A stretch of DNA of 48,507 nt from Azospirillum brasilense (GCF_007827815.1 NZ_VITH01000026.1:1-48507), one strand, 5' to 3'. Positions 31,586 to 39,944 are shown, counted from the stretch's first letter. Numbers and translations are program-made. Notes: generated by a model not told the origin, from the sequence alone.

Positions 31586-31858
31586 ATGCAGACCATTGAA
31601 GTCACCTGCTATTGGGACGCCTCCGACCGCGAGACCGGTCATTCATCAATCAACGAAATTACCGAGAACTACGCGCACGGCGAGGTCGCTGAGGTCGAGC
31701 ACGTTGCTGTTGTGCGGACCTCGTTCCACGCGACGCTGCCTCCCGCTGAAGACGCGGGCTCTGACGATGCGTGGGAGATCGAGACCGACACCAGGGAGCA
31801 GGCCGAGAAAGCCGTTTCCGACGAACTGGCGCGCCGTAAGGCCGCCGCCGAGGCCTAA
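31586..31858 (+). CDS. Hypothetical acidic phage protein
   Basis: The 90-residue protein (MQTIEVTCYWDASDRETGHS...) has a short beta N-terminus and an acidic helical C-terminus (EIETDTREQAEKAVSDELAR). It is packed between two early genes with an upstream GAGGGAG site. The acidity could suit a DNA-mimic or inhibitor, but no motif supports that beyond charge. Confidence 0.55.
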   Translation: MQTIEVTCYWDASDRETGHSSINEITENYAHGEVAEVEHVAVVRTSFHATLPPAEDAGSDDAWEIETDTREQAEKAVSDELARRKAAAEA

Positions 31859-31861
31859 CCT

Positions 31862-32737
31862 ATGCCCGACGCCACCCCCATCCCCGGCAGCAACGGCGCC
31901 CCCGACGCCGCCGACGCCCTGGCCGTTCTCCGCTCCGCGCTGGTCGATCCCGAGGACCCGACCCGGTCCAAGCTCGTCGCCGAACTGCACGGCCTCCTCC
32001 TCACCGTTGCGACCTCTGATGACCCGACCCGCGCCGCCAACCGCGCCCGCCTGGAATCCGTCATCGCCCGCTGGGATGCGGAACGGCCGGAGATCGCCGA
32101 CGACGACCAAGCCGCCAAGGCCACGGATTGCGCCGGTCGCATCGCCGCCGCGCTGAAGGAGGAGGAGTCCGCCCGCACCGCGGCGAAGCGGCCCTATCTC
32201 GACGGGCAGAAGCGCATTGATGCCGTCTTCAAGTCCCGCAGTACCCGCCTCGATGCTGGTTTGGGCGACAACCGCGCCAGAACCGGTCTGCGGGGCCGGC
32301 TGATCCGCTACACCGAACGGCTGCAGCGCGCCGCCGACGAAGCCCGCCGCAAGGCCGAGGCCGAGGCCGCCGCCCTTGCGGCCGAGGCCCAGGCCGCCGA
32401 GCAGTCCCTGCGCGATGCCGCCGAAGCCGCCGCCAAGGGCGCCCCGGTGGATGGAGCGCTGATGCTGGAGCAGGCCGCCGAGGCCGCCAAGCTGCGCGAG
32501 GCGCAGGCCGATGCCCTTGCCGCCGTTCCTACCGGCCCGGCGCCGGGCACGATCCGGACCGACCACGGCGCGATGGCCAAGGTGCAGGTCCGGTACCGGC
32601 TCGACATCTTCGATTACGACGCCATCCCCCGGAAATTCATGGTCCCCGACACCGCATGCATCAAGGCCGCGCTCGAAGCCGGCCAGGAGATCCCCGGCGC
32701 CCGTCTGGTGCCGGAAACCGGCGTCACGATCCGCTGA
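31862..32737 (+). CDS. Coiled-coil phage protein, recombination or replication accessory
   Basis: The 291-residue protein has a long alanine and glutamate-rich coiled coil (about residues 140-215: RKAEAEAAALAAEAQAAEQS) between an N-terminal helical part and a C-terminal beta part. That C-terminal part is YRLDIFDYDAIPRKFMVPDT, then KAALEAGQEIPGARLV, and this end occurs in phage proteins beside single-strand annealing or SSB-type genes. It directly precedes the RDF/SSB-like gene, so a shared role in recombination is suspected. No catalytic motif is seen. Confidence 0.6.
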   Translation: MPDATPIPGSNGAPDAADALAVLRSALVDPEDPTRSKLVAELHGLLLTVATSDDPTRAANRARLESVIARWDAERPEIADDDQAAKATDCAGRIAAALKEEESARTAAKRPYLDGQKRIDAVFKSRSTRLDAGLGDNRARTGLRGRLIRYTERLQRAADEARRKAEAEAAALAAEAQAAEQSLRDAAEAAAKGAPVDGALMLEQAAEAAKLREAQADALAAVPTGPAPGTIRTDHGAMAKVQVRYRLDIFDYDAIPRKFMVPDTACIKAALEAGQEIPGARLVPETGVTIR

Positions 32738-32768
32738 CGCGCCCCTTCCCCATCCCCAGAGGCCACCA

Positions 32769-34229
32769 ATGACGTCCACCGACCTCGTCATCCCCGAACG
32801 GCGACAGCTCGCCGACTTCCGCCCGCAGGGCCGCAGCCTCCGCATCAAGACCATGCCGCTCCAGCTCCCCGAGATCGGCAAGATCAAGATCGGCATGAAG
32901 GGCGCCGCCCGGACGAGCCGTGGCGGCACCGAGTTCCAGCCGCCGCAGAAGCTGGACCACTTCCTGGTCACGACGCTGGAGCGCGGGCAGGACAACAACT
33001 ACCTCCGCGATGAGCGCGTCCACGCCCAGCTCGGCGAGAAGCCGCGCGATCTGCCGGTCCGGCTGGTGTTCGACGATCCCGAACTGAACTTCCAGTCCCG
33101 GTTGGTCGCCTACCAGGGCAAGACGCTGTGGTGCCATGGCGACGGCATCACCTCCCAGCGCCTCCAGAAGGACGGTACCTGGAAGGAGCATGACTGCTCG
33201 AAATGCCCGCTGGCCGACCCGGCGTTCCAGGCCATTGCCGAGAACCAGCGCTACCCGAAGTGCAAGATGAACGGCCGCCTCGCCGTCATGCTGGACACCG
33301 CCTCGACCGTTGGCGGCGTCCATGTGCTGCGGACGACCTCCTACAACACCATCGTCGGCATCACATCGTCGCTGGCCTTCCTGACCTCCGTCACCGGCGG
33401 CCCGCTGGCGGGCATCCCGCTCACGATGTCGATCCGCCCGAAGACCGCCACGGACCCGACCGGCAAGACGCAGACCATCTACGTCGTCTCCCTGGGCTTC
33501 GCCGGGGCCATGGAGCAACTGCAGTCCACGGCGTTGGACATCTCCCTCCGGCGGGAGCGGAACCGGGCGCGGATCGAGCAGGTCGAGCAGGAAGCCCGGT
33601 TGATGCTGGCCGCCCCGATCGGTGGCGGTGATGTCCTCGGTGACGACGCCGCCGATGTGGTGGACGAGTTCTACCACGAGGAGGTGCAGCGCGCCGCGGA
33701 TACGGCGCCACCGAAGCCGACGCGGGGAAAGGCAGCGGCCAGTCCGCCGGCCCAGGCCACCGCTCCCGCGGTGATCGATGTCGAGCCGGAGCCGGTCACT
33801 CCCCAGCCCGAGCCGGAGCCCACCACCCCGGAGCCGGAACCCAGCGCCGATTACGAGCTGATCGCCCTGGACGGTGAGGTCCGGACCTGGATGCGCGGCC
33901 AGGAACAGAACTACGTGACCTCCTTCCTGGCCGAATTGGCGAACGCCGCCCGTGCCGGCAAGGCCGCCCTGGAGGGCCTCTGGGAGAGCAACACCGCTGG
34001 TCTCGCCGCGGCGCCGGAGGGTCTGATCGCCGAGGTCCAGACCGAGTACCGCCGCCTCCTCGCCGAGGTCACGCGTCCGGCGCAGGCGCAGGCCGCGCAG
34101 CCCAAGGCGGTGGAGACCGCCCCGCAGCAGGCCGCGCCGTCGACCGCCGCCACCAAGCCGCCCAAGGCCAGCACCGCCGCTGCCCCGCCTCCGCCGCCGC
34201 CCGCTGGCGGTGACGACGACCTGTTCTGA
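32769..34229 (+). CDS. RDF-like (phiC31 gp3-type) protein with SSB-like acidic tail
   Basis: The 486-residue protein has a first half matching the recombination directionality factor-like family also labelled hydrolase or metal-binding protein. Seen are LPEIGKIKIGMKG, PPQKLDHFLVTTLERG, LPVRLVFDDPELNFQSRLVA, HDCSKCPLADPA with further cysteine (KCK), and GVHVLRTTSYNTIVGI. The middle is a proline and glutamate-rich linker, followed by a helical region and a low-complexity tail ending GGDDDLF, closely resembling the acidic tip of single-strand binding proteins. phiC31 gp3 controls serine integrases, but this phage has a tyrosine integrase, so an ssDNA-binding role is likelier. No other SSB gene is visible. 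Confidence 0.65.
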   Translation: MTSTDLVIPERRQLADFRPQGRSLRIKTMPLQLPEIGKIKIGMKGAARTSRGGTEFQPPQKLDHFLVTTLERGQDNNYLRDERVHAQLGEKPRDLPVRLVFDDPELNFQSRLVAYQGKTLWCHGDGITSQRLQKDGTWKEHDCSKCPLADPAFQAIAENQRYPKCKMNGRLAVMLDTASTVGGVHVLRTTSYNTIVGITSSLAFLTSVTGGPLAGIPLTMSIRPKTATDPTGKTQTIYVVSLGFAGAMEQLQSTALDISLRRERNRARIEQVEQEARLMLAAPIGGGDVLGDDAADVVDEFYHEEVQRAADTAPPKPTRGKAAASPPAQATAPAVIDVEPEPVTPQPEPEPTTPEPEPSADYELIALDGEVRTWMRGQEQNYVTSFLAELANAARAGKAALEGLWESNTAGLAAAPEGLIAEVQTEYRRLLAEVTRPAQAQAAQPKAVETAPQQAAPSTAATKPPKASTAAAPPPPPPAGGDDDLF

Positions 34230-34278
34230 CCACGATCCGGCAGGCGCGGCCGAGCTGCGCCTGCCTATGGAGGCAAGC

Positions 34279-34731
34279 ATGACCACGCCCCGCCCGACCG
34301 CCCGAGAAGTCGCCGCCGAAGCAGTTCCGGTCGACCACCTCCGCACCCCCGCCGGCCTCACCGACCTTCCCCACGGCATCTACGCCCGCGCCGTCCGTCT
34401 CCACATCGATCCGCTCTGGGGCCTCGCCGGGGACGAGCCCGGCCTGTTCGCCCAGTTGGAGGATGCCGTCCGTGATGCCGGCCTGTCCGAGCACGAACCG
34501 CCGATGGCCGTTCTGGGCGCCGTGGAGCGGGCCGAGGACGAGGCCGATCATCACCTCAACCTCGGCTCGACCTACACGATGCGCCGCTTGATCGAAGCCG
34601 CGCACATGGGTTTTCCGGGCCGCTGCGATGAATGCGGGGAGCCACACGACCTCGACGGCCCGACGTGCGACTGCGCCGACGAGGACGAAGACGCCGACGA
34701 CACCGAAACCCCCACCTCCGCCACCGCGTGA
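34279..34731 (+). CDS. Hypothetical phage protein with C-terminal cysteine cluster
   Basis: GGAGG lies seven bases before ATG 34279, giving 150 residues. The C-terminal part has RCDECGEPHDLDGPTCDC, a probable zinc site, followed by a very acidic end (DEDEDADD). It lies between the RDF/SSB-like gene and the beta clamp gene, so it may act in replication. I do not recognise the family. Confidence 0.62.
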   Translation: MTTPRPTAREVAAEAVPVDHLRTPAGLTDLPHGIYARAVRLHIDPLWGLAGDEPGLFAQLEDAVRDAGLSEHEPPMAVLGAVERAEDEADHHLNLGSTYTMRRLIEAAHMGFPGRCDECGEPHDLDGPTCDCADEDEDADDTETPTSATA

Positions 34732-34744
34732 GCGAGACCCGACC

Positions 34745-35896
34745 ATGCACCTCACCATCGACCGCGCCGATCTCCTCGCCGCCCTGCGCCGTGGCGGCCA
34801 GCTCTCCGGGCGCAACAAGTCCGTCCCGATCCTGGATTGTGTTGTCCTGCGCGCCAAGGACAGCGGCTTCACCGTCGCCAGCTCCGACACCACGCAATGG
34901 GCCTCCCTCTCCGTCCCGGCCACCGTGGCCACGCCCGGTGACGCCGCCGTGAACGGCGCCATGCTCACCAAGGCGGTATCCGAGCTGCCCACCGGCAAGG
35001 TGGATATCAGCCTTGATGACGGCCTCCTCCGCATCTCGCAGGGCCGCACCAAGCTCCGGTTCCCGGCACTGCCGGCCAGCGACTACCCGGCGGCCAGCCC
35101 GGTCAAGGGTCCGGTCATGACCATCACGGCCGGCGAACTGCGCCGCGTCGGCGACGCCACGACCTGGGCGGCCAGCACGGAAGAGGCCAGGATGCATCTC
35201 TGCGTGACCTGCCTCCGTCCGGCCGACGGGTCCCTGCAGGCCTGGGCGACGGACAGCCACGTCATGGTGCGGACCGGTGTGGCCGGAGAGGGTGACATCC
35301 CGACCCGCGACGTCATGCTGCCGGTCACCGCCTGGGCGCCGCTCCGGGCCCTGCTCGACGGCGCCAGCGATGATGAGCCGGTCGAGGTCACCATCGGCTA
35401 CTCGAAACCGCTGTCGCCCTCCGCCCAGCCCAGCCCGAACGCCGCGGCGTTCCGGATCGGGGCAGCCCGGTTCCGCACCGGCCTGACTGCTGGGGCGTTC
35501 CCGGACAACATGGGGTGGCTGGTCACGAACGCGCTGCGCGGGGGTATCAGCCTGGAGTTCGAGCGCGACGCCCTGGCCAACGCCCTGCGCCGGGTTCGCG
35601 TCGCCGCCGAGGGCAAGGCGTCGTCGGTGCGCCTCGACATCTCCACCGATGGTGTCGCCATCGTGGCCGGCGCTTCCGGTGGGGTCTCGGCCGAGGATTG
35701 GGCCGAGGCGTCCGGGTCCGGCGACCTGTCCATCGGGTTCGGTTCGAAGCTGCTGGGTTCAGCGCTGGGCGCCATGCCCGCCGGCCGGATCTCGGCACGG
35801 TTCACCGATCTGGCGTCACCCGTCGTGCTGTGGCCGGTCGGGACCGGGCCGGACGAGGCCGCGCTGCTGGCGCTGGTCATGCCGCAGCGGGTTTGA
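34745..35896 (+). CDS. Phage DNA polymerase III beta sliding clamp
   Basis: The 383-residue protein has the three-domain clamp layout. MHLTIDRADLLAALRRGGQL and NKSVPILDCVVLRAKDSGFTV open domain 1; KLRFPALPASDYPAASPVKG is the classic clamp segment; RISARFTDLASPVVLWPVG and LALVMPQRV at the end correspond to the usual C-terminal MPMR-type motif. Bacterial clamps are about 366-380 residues. It differs clearly from a host clamp in its sequence and lies within the right early operon. The phage has no visible polymerase in this window, so it may recruit the host polymerase to phage DNA. Confidence 0.9.
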   Translation: MHLTIDRADLLAALRRGGQLSGRNKSVPILDCVVLRAKDSGFTVASSDTTQWASLSVPATVATPGDAAVNGAMLTKAVSELPTGKVDISLDDGLLRISQGRTKLRFPALPASDYPAASPVKGPVMTITAGELRRVGDATTWAASTEEARMHLCVTCLRPADGSLQAWATDSHVMVRTGVAGEGDIPTRDVMLPVTAWAPLRALLDGASDDEPVEVTIGYSKPLSPSAQPSPNAAAFRIGAARFRTGLTAGAFPDNMGWLVTNALRGGISLEFERDALANALRRVRVAAEGKASSVRLDISTDGVAIVAGASGGVSAEDWAEASGSGDLSIGFGSKLLGSALGAMPAGRISARFTDLASPVVLWPVGTGPDEAALLALVMPQRV

Positions 35897-35899
35897 GCC

Positions 35900-36100
35900 A
35901 TGGACAGCTACGCCCAGCAACAACGCAAAGACCGACCATGGATCGACTATCCGGTCGGCACCAAGGCGCACGCCGTCAACGGCGGCCACTGGATCAAGCA
36001 GGCGGATGGCTGGTGGAAGTGGTTCACCGGCGACGCCTTCCCGTCACCTGGGGCTGATGCCTTCCTTGTGACGCTACCCGAGCCCCAGCCGGAGGATTGA
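35900..36100 (+). CDS. Hypothetical small phage protein
   Basis: The 66-residue protein starts three bases after the clamp stop and has HWIKQADGWWKWFTGDAFPS, an aromatic-rich strand pattern often found in small phage proteins of unknown role. Packing between the clamp and KilA-N genes supports it. No function is assigned. Confidence 0.62.
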   Translation: MDSYAQQQRKDRPWIDYPVGTKAHAVNGGHWIKQADGWWKWFTGDAFPSPGADAFLVTLPEPQPED

Positions 36101-36104
36101 CGCG

Positions 36105-36881
36105 ATGACGAACATCACCCGCACCTTCAACGGGACGCCGATCGGCCAGCGGGACGACGGCTATCTGAACGCCACGGCTATGTGCAAGGCGAATGGGAAG
36201 GAGTGGAAGCACTACAACGAGAATGCTGGCACTGCCGACTTCATTGCCGAGCTTTCTAGGTCAGTCGGAATTCCGGCTGACCTTCTCGTTGCGACCGTCA
36301 CCACCGGACCGAATGCCGGCCGCGGAACCTGGGTCCACCCCCAGGTCGCCTACCACCTCGCGCAGTGGTGTAGCCCGGCCTTCGCCGTCCAGGTCACGGA
36401 GTGGATTCATGACATCCGCACCAAGGGGTATGCCGCCCTGCCCGGCGCGGACATCGCCGCCACGGTGGCCGGAATCGTCGCGCCGCTGATCGCGCGGATG
36501 GAGTCGACGGATCACCAAGTCGCCACCCTCTCCCAGCAGGTCCAAGACCTGATCGTCACCGCCGACAACCGCAACTCGGCTGTGGCCGGTGTCACCGTCC
36601 TCGAACTGCTTGATGCCGCCGGGGCCGTTCAGAAGGGGCGCCGAAGCCTCGGCGGGAAGATCAGGCACGAGCTGCTTGAGATCGCTGCCGCGCAGACCCC
36701 GCCCTTGGCACTGTCCAGGCACTCCCATTCCAACGTGTGGATTTTCCCTGTCGAGTTCGCCCAGGCCTACATGCGGCGGCGTGGGCGCCTGTTGGTGGAG
36801 TTGCACAACTCCGAACTGGAGGGAGGCGAAACGCTGACGCTCCCGCTGCTGGGGCTGGGGCGTCGGGGGAGGAAGGGATGA
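36105..36881 (+). CDS. KilA-N domain protein, possible antirepressor
   Basis: The 258-residue protein begins with a KilA-N domain: ITRTFNGTPIGQRDDGYLNATAMCKANGKEW near residues 4-34, then the helix and TTGPNAGRGTWVHPQVAYHLAQWCSPAFAV near 66-95. The central part is a coiled coil and the C-terminus is a winged-helix-like region (VTVLELLDAAGAVQKGRRSL). KilA-N proteins of phages act as antirepressors or DNA-binding regulators. Here it is in the right early operon just before excisionase, so it may assist induction. It overlaps the next gene by ATGA. Confidence 0.88.
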   Translation: MTNITRTFNGTPIGQRDDGYLNATAMCKANGKEWKHYNENAGTADFIAELSRSVGIPADLLVATVTTGPNAGRGTWVHPQVAYHLAQWCSPAFAVQVTEWIHDIRTKGYAALPGADIAATVAGIVAPLIARMESTDHQVATLSQQVQDLIVTADNRNSAVAGVTVLELLDAAGAVQKGRRSLGGKIRHELLEIAAAQTPPLALSRHSHSNVWIFPVEFAQAYMRRRGRLLVELHNSELEGGETLTLPLLGLGRRGRKG

Positions 36882-37129
36882 GTGCCAAGCGCGCCGATCT
36901 ATCCGGCCTCCCCTTCTGGCCGCGGTGCCTGTCACGCGATCAGGCAGCCGCTTATGTCGGTGTGTCGCCGGGGAAGTTCGCTGAAGAGGTGGGCGCGGGG
37001 ATATGGCCCGCTGGCGAGCCCCGCGGCGGGCGCGTCCTGTGGGATCGCAACCTGCTCGACATCGCGCAGGACAAGCGTAGCGGAATCGTGGCATCGTCAC
37101 ACGCGCCGGCTGAAGATCCATGGGCATAG
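36878..37129 (+). CDS. AlpA-like excisionase
   Basis: The 83-residue protein has FWPRCLSRDQAAAYVGVSPGKFAEEVGAGIWP near residues 11-42, a winged-helix MerR/AlpA type of motif with the usual G-x-x-P turn. Proteins of this size directly upstream of a tyrosine integrase gene serve as excisionases that bend attachment-site DNA. It overlaps the KilA-N gene by four bases and the integrase gene by ten, giving co-expression of excision and integration functions. Confidence 0.82.
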   Translation: MSAKRADLSGLPFWPRCLSRDQAAAYVGVSPGKFAEEVGAGIWPAGEPRGGRVLWDRNLLDIAQDKRSGIVASSHAPAEDPWA

Positions 37130-38268
37130 ACATGGCAAAAATACCGCTGGAGCTTCCGCGGTTCGTTATCGCCAAGAATCGGGGCGGAACGTGGGCGTTC
37201 TATTTTCAGGTCCCGAAGCGTCTCCAACCGGAGGGCTGGCCGTCCGGGGCGTTGCGCCTGCGCGACGAGCGTGGTGGCGCCATCACCGATCCTGTTGCCG
37301 CGGTAGCCCGTGGTCGCGAACTTAATGCGCAGCTCGATAGGGCGCGATCTCAGGTCTCAGCGGGACCAGTCGAGGGTACGCTACCATGGCTGATCGCTGA
37401 TTACCAGAAAAGCGACAAGTACAAGAAGAAAGCTGAAGCGACGCGATATCAGTATGATCTGCTGGCCAAGCAGATGATTGCTTGGTCGAAGGCAAAGCAG
37501 CACCCGCAAATTAAACAGATGACCACCCCGGCGGTGCTGAAGTTCCTTTCTCAATACGATGACCGCCCTACCCTGCGGGCGCGGATGGCCGCCTTCGGCT
37601 CGATCCTGTGGAACTTTGGCCGCCGCCGCGGTGCCGCGACCGACAATGTGTGGACCGATCTCGGCCTGGAGAAGGACGCACCCGAGGTGCACATTTGGGC
37701 CGATGTGGAGATCGCCGCCATTGTGGCGAAGGCTGACGAGATGAGCCGGTCCAGCATCGGCACCGCCGTCCTACTCGCTTCTGAGACCGGTCAGCGTCAA
37801 GGAGACGTCCTGGACATGCGCCGAGGCCGGGAATGGGATGGCGCAACCCTTCGTCGCGTGCAGAACAAGACGGGCGCCTATGTCACCGTGCCAGCGACCT
37901 CGCTGCTGCGCGACCGCCTTGCCGCGCTACCGAAGGAGAACATCCTGTTGGTTGTCGCCGAGACGACGCGCCAGCAGTGGAAGCAGCAGGCATTCTCCAA
38001 AGCCTTCCGGGAGATCGCCAACGCCGCCGGCTTGCCCCACATCGAGTTCCGGTCACTCCGTGCGACCTGTGTCTGCCGCCTCGCTTCCGCCGGCTGCTCA
38101 ATCCCCGAAATCGCCAGCATCACCGGTCATACCCTGGTGAGCGTCCACCACATCCTGAAGCACTATTGGCGCCCTGACAGTGACCAAGCGAAGCACGCCA
38201 TTGCCAAGGTGGAGGCGTTCCGCCGAAAGCATTCGGATGGCGTTCAGGAGCACACTTCACTCAGTTGA
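37120..38268 (+). CDS. Tyrosine recombinase, phage integrase
   Basis: The 382-residue enzyme catalyses site-specific insertion and excision. Catalytic residues are readable: Arg226 in ETGQRQGDVL, a conserved SLR motif at 312-314 (FRSLRATCV, with the first His of the usual HxxR replaced by Arg311), GHT at 336-338, and Tyr349 in LKHYWRPDSD. The N-terminal region contains a core-binding domain (about 85-170). An alternative start lies at 37132. It is placed at the right end of the prophage facing the tRNA-Lys gene, which it probably uses as attachment site. Transcription comes through from the excisionase gene. Confidence 0.95.
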   Translation: MGIDMAKIPLELPRFVIAKNRGGTWAFYFQVPKRLQPEGWPSGALRLRDERGGAITDPVAAVARGRELNAQLDRARSQVSAGPVEGTLPWLIADYQKSDKYKKKAEATRYQYDLLAKQMIAWSKAKQHPQIKQMTTPAVLKFLSQYDDRPTLRARMAAFGSILWNFGRRRGAATDNVWTDLGLEKDAPEVHIWADVEIAAIVAKADEMSRSSIGTAVLLASETGQRQGDVLDMRRGREWDGATLRRVQNKTGAYVTVPATSLLRDRLAALPKENILLVVAETTRQQWKQQAFSKAFREIANAAGLPHIEFRSLRATCVCRLASAGCSIPEIASITGHTLVSVHHILKHYWRPDSDQAKHAIAKVEAFRRKHSDGVQEHTSLS

Positions 38269-38338
38269 TTATGTTTGAAATCTTGCCTCCGCGGCTAACA
38301 CAGAGGCAATATCTCGCAGAAAATCGATATTTATTTCT

Positions 38339-39112
38339 CTACCCGCACCTACCCTCAAAACGAACATCTACCTTCGAAGGAATTTTGGACCCAATATTCG
38401 GTCCTTCAGTAATTTCTGCCCCACGATTGTTCGCTGATTGCGCAAACGGCCTCATCAAATACTCGGCAGATGTCCCATCCTGGTATCCAAGAATTGCGTA
38501 CAATACCGCTCTCTCCCTTCCATTTACACCAAAGACAGTACATTGAGGGCTTTGCGCGGCGATATAAAGGTTGAGTTTGGCATCTGGTGATCCAGCATTT
38601 GATATCTCAAATCTGACATTCGAAAGACGCATCTCCCTCCAACTTTTATCACCCAAGTTGAACACTAATGGGTTCGCGGGTTTCTTGCTTCCGTCCGACG
38701 GCGCTTGAGAGGGTAAGGGGAGAGTTCTGTTAGAGGTTCCGCAGTCAGAGATATTAAGGTAAACCTTCAAAGGAGACGGATCACAACTTTCAATGTCTTT
38801 TAAAATTCTGAAACAAAAATAAGAAACAAAGGATAATGTCAAAACCAAGACTGTCATCGCCAGCGGAACGACAAGATACGGATACTGCACTATGGTATAA
38901 ATGCATCCTATAAAAAGGGCTGGAACCAATACAGTAACAGTTGCTTGAATTGCTGTCAATGTGCTCCCGCCGAACTGGGTATAAACAAACAATGCAAGCG
39001 AAAAAACGACGTAAACAGTCAACATCACCTGCGCGGTCTTTTTGGGAAGCCTCTCTTTTTTTAACGGCTCCGGCATTCCGTCGACGTCTTTCTTACATTC
39101 TTCATTGCACAT
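38339..39112 (-). CDS. Low-GC membrane protein, accessory gene of the prophage
   Basis: The 257-residue protein starts MCNEECKKDVDG after AGGGGG. Three hydrophobic spans lie over about residues 30-100 (VMLTVYVVFSLALFVYTQFG; ATVTVLVPALFIGCIYTIVQ; YLVVPLAMTVLVLTLSFVSY). A soluble domain of about 150 residues with several cysteines (ESCDPSPLKVYLNISDCG, CTVFG, GRCG) follows. Base composition is far lower in G+C than its neighbours and it lies between integrase and attachment site, a usual place for transferred cargo genes such as exclusion or defence genes. A minus-strand promoter (TTGCAT, 16, TATTAT) is at 39193-39220. Function unknown. Confidence 0.72.
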   Translation of the reverse strand: MCNEECKKDVDGMPEPLKKERLPKKTAQVMLTVYVVFSLALFVYTQFGGSTLTAIQATVTVLVPALFIGCIYTIVQYPYLVVPLAMTVLVLTLSFVSYFCFRILKDIESCDPSPLKVYLNISDCGTSNRTLPLPSQAPSDGSKKPANPLVFNLGDKSWREMRLSNVRFEISNAGSPDAKLNLYIAAQSPQCTVFGVNGRERAVLYAILGYQDGTSAEYLMRPFAQSANNRGAEITEGPNIGSKIPSKVDVRFEGRCG

Positions 39113-39192
39113 GCCCACCCCCTTCTATCGCAATCAATTGACGGGTTGCGTAGAATATGAAGCTATTACGTGCTTCGCCAATCGCACGCTCA

Positions 39193-39220
39193 ATAATACA
39201 ATTAATTTATGTCCATGCAA
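39193..39220 (-). promoter_or_regulatory. Candidate promoter of the accessory membrane gene
   Basis: On the minus strand TTGCAT (39220-39215) and TATTAT (39198-39193) are separated by 16 bases, about 80 bases before the gene's ATG. The A+T-rich setting supports constitutive expression in the lysogen. Confidence 0.55.
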
Positions 39221-39397
39221 ATGACCATTCCGAAGCTATCAGCCTCTGCACTCCCTTTTTAAGGGAGAACTAACGTCACTATTTCGGCGATAGAATGTCC
39301 GTCGCACGCCCATCGGTTATGATGCGCTACCCACTCAACGGCTACGCACATCTCCTGCAAAGTTATGCCTACCTCATGGCGCTCTCCACCGGTCAGA

Positions 39398-39456
39398 CGC
39401 AGCGCCATGAGCTGCCCTCTCGGCGTCGGCACGCAGGGGCAGCTCATGGCGCTGCG
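39398..39456. repeat. Perfect 20-bp inverted repeat, 19-base loop
   Basis: CGCAGCGCCATGAGCTGCCC at 39398-39417 is exactly inverted at 39437-39456. Part of the arm (CTCATGGCGCT) occurs a third time at 39373-39383. No T tract follows. Confidence 0.85.
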
Positions 39457-39615
39457 CGAGCGACCGGGTCCTGCTCGCCTGACGCACGCCGCCGCCCCTG
39501 CGGCATACGCGCAGTTCAGCAACGATGCGGCTCCAGTTCCCAGCAGTCGTCCAGCGTTGCAGACACCGCCAAGCGCCCCACCAGCTCATCACGTCTTCCG
39601 GCCAACCGCGCCAGA

Positions 39616-39660
39616 GTGCCTCGGTGCGAGCCTTCCTCTGGCTGGCCCGCACCGAGGCAC
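39616..39660. repeat. Perfect 13-bp inverted repeat, 19-base loop
   Basis: GTGCCTCGGTGCG at 39616-39628 is exactly inverted at 39648-39660. It lies inside the transposase remnant near the frame break and has the same loop length as the repeat at 39398-39456. Confidence 0.8.
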
Positions 39661-39874
39661 CGGTAATCAAGGGAGGGACGCCCGGTTCTGGGCTTCCGCG
39701 GCGGCAACAAGGGGAAGAGCTAACACCACATCGCATCGGTCAACATGGTTCTGATCGGCGCTTGGCCCAAATGCGATCAGATCAGTTCCATGCAACCCCT
39801 TTGGCAACAGGACCCAGCGGATTCGCGCCCTCCGGAAACGGTCGAATGGGCGCTCTGAACACATATCGAGAACA

Positions 39875-39910
39875 GGGAGTTTGACACGCGGTCTGACGGG
39901 AGTTTGACAC
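39875..39910. repeat. Direct repeats GGGAGTTTGACAC beside the tRNA gene
   Basis: Thirteen bases at 39875-39887 recur exactly at 39898-39910, start to start 23 bases, about 35 bases from the tRNA 3' end. They could be integrase arm-type or excisionase binding sites of the right attachment site. Confidence 0.55.
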
Positions 39911-39944
39911 ACTCACCGTCAAGACCGCTATGTCATTGAAACTG

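Larger units (their letters stand above)
39374..39736 (-). pseudogene. Decayed IS5-type transposase fragment
   Basis: In one minus-strand frame LPPRKPRTGRPSLDYR (about 39710-39660) matches the N-terminal DNA-binding region of IS5-family transposases (often LPPRKPRTGRPPLDHR). In another frame ARTEALWRGWPEDV and WTTAGNWSRIVAELR match the following WRDLPEEFG and RWSRAGVWERI segments. The frame change and missing catalytic DDE region show it is a remnant. Two perfect hairpins lie in and beside it. The rest of 39,119-39,944 shows no other gene; several short frames there do not resemble proteins. Confidence 0.5.
1..39944. mobile_element. Prophage, lambda-style siphovirus (left end outside window)
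   Basis: Continuous phage gene content runs from the window start to the tRNA-Lys gene: terminase, portal, capsid and tail genes, two early operons facing away from a repressor, and an integrase with excisionase at the right end. Lambda-type features seen in the proteins are a gpA/Nu1-like terminase pair, gpB-type portal, gpE-type capsid protein, gpD-like decoration protein and gpW-like joiner. The right boundary is placed at the 3' end of the tRNA-Lys gene because tyrosine integrases commonly use tRNA 3' ends and the integrase lies nearby. The exact attachment core cannot be set without the left end. Confidence 0.93.

Noticed and set aside
38265..38546. Plus-strand frame of 93 codons after the integrase gene
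   Set aside because: Antisense to the accessory membrane gene, no ribosome site and no family similarity.
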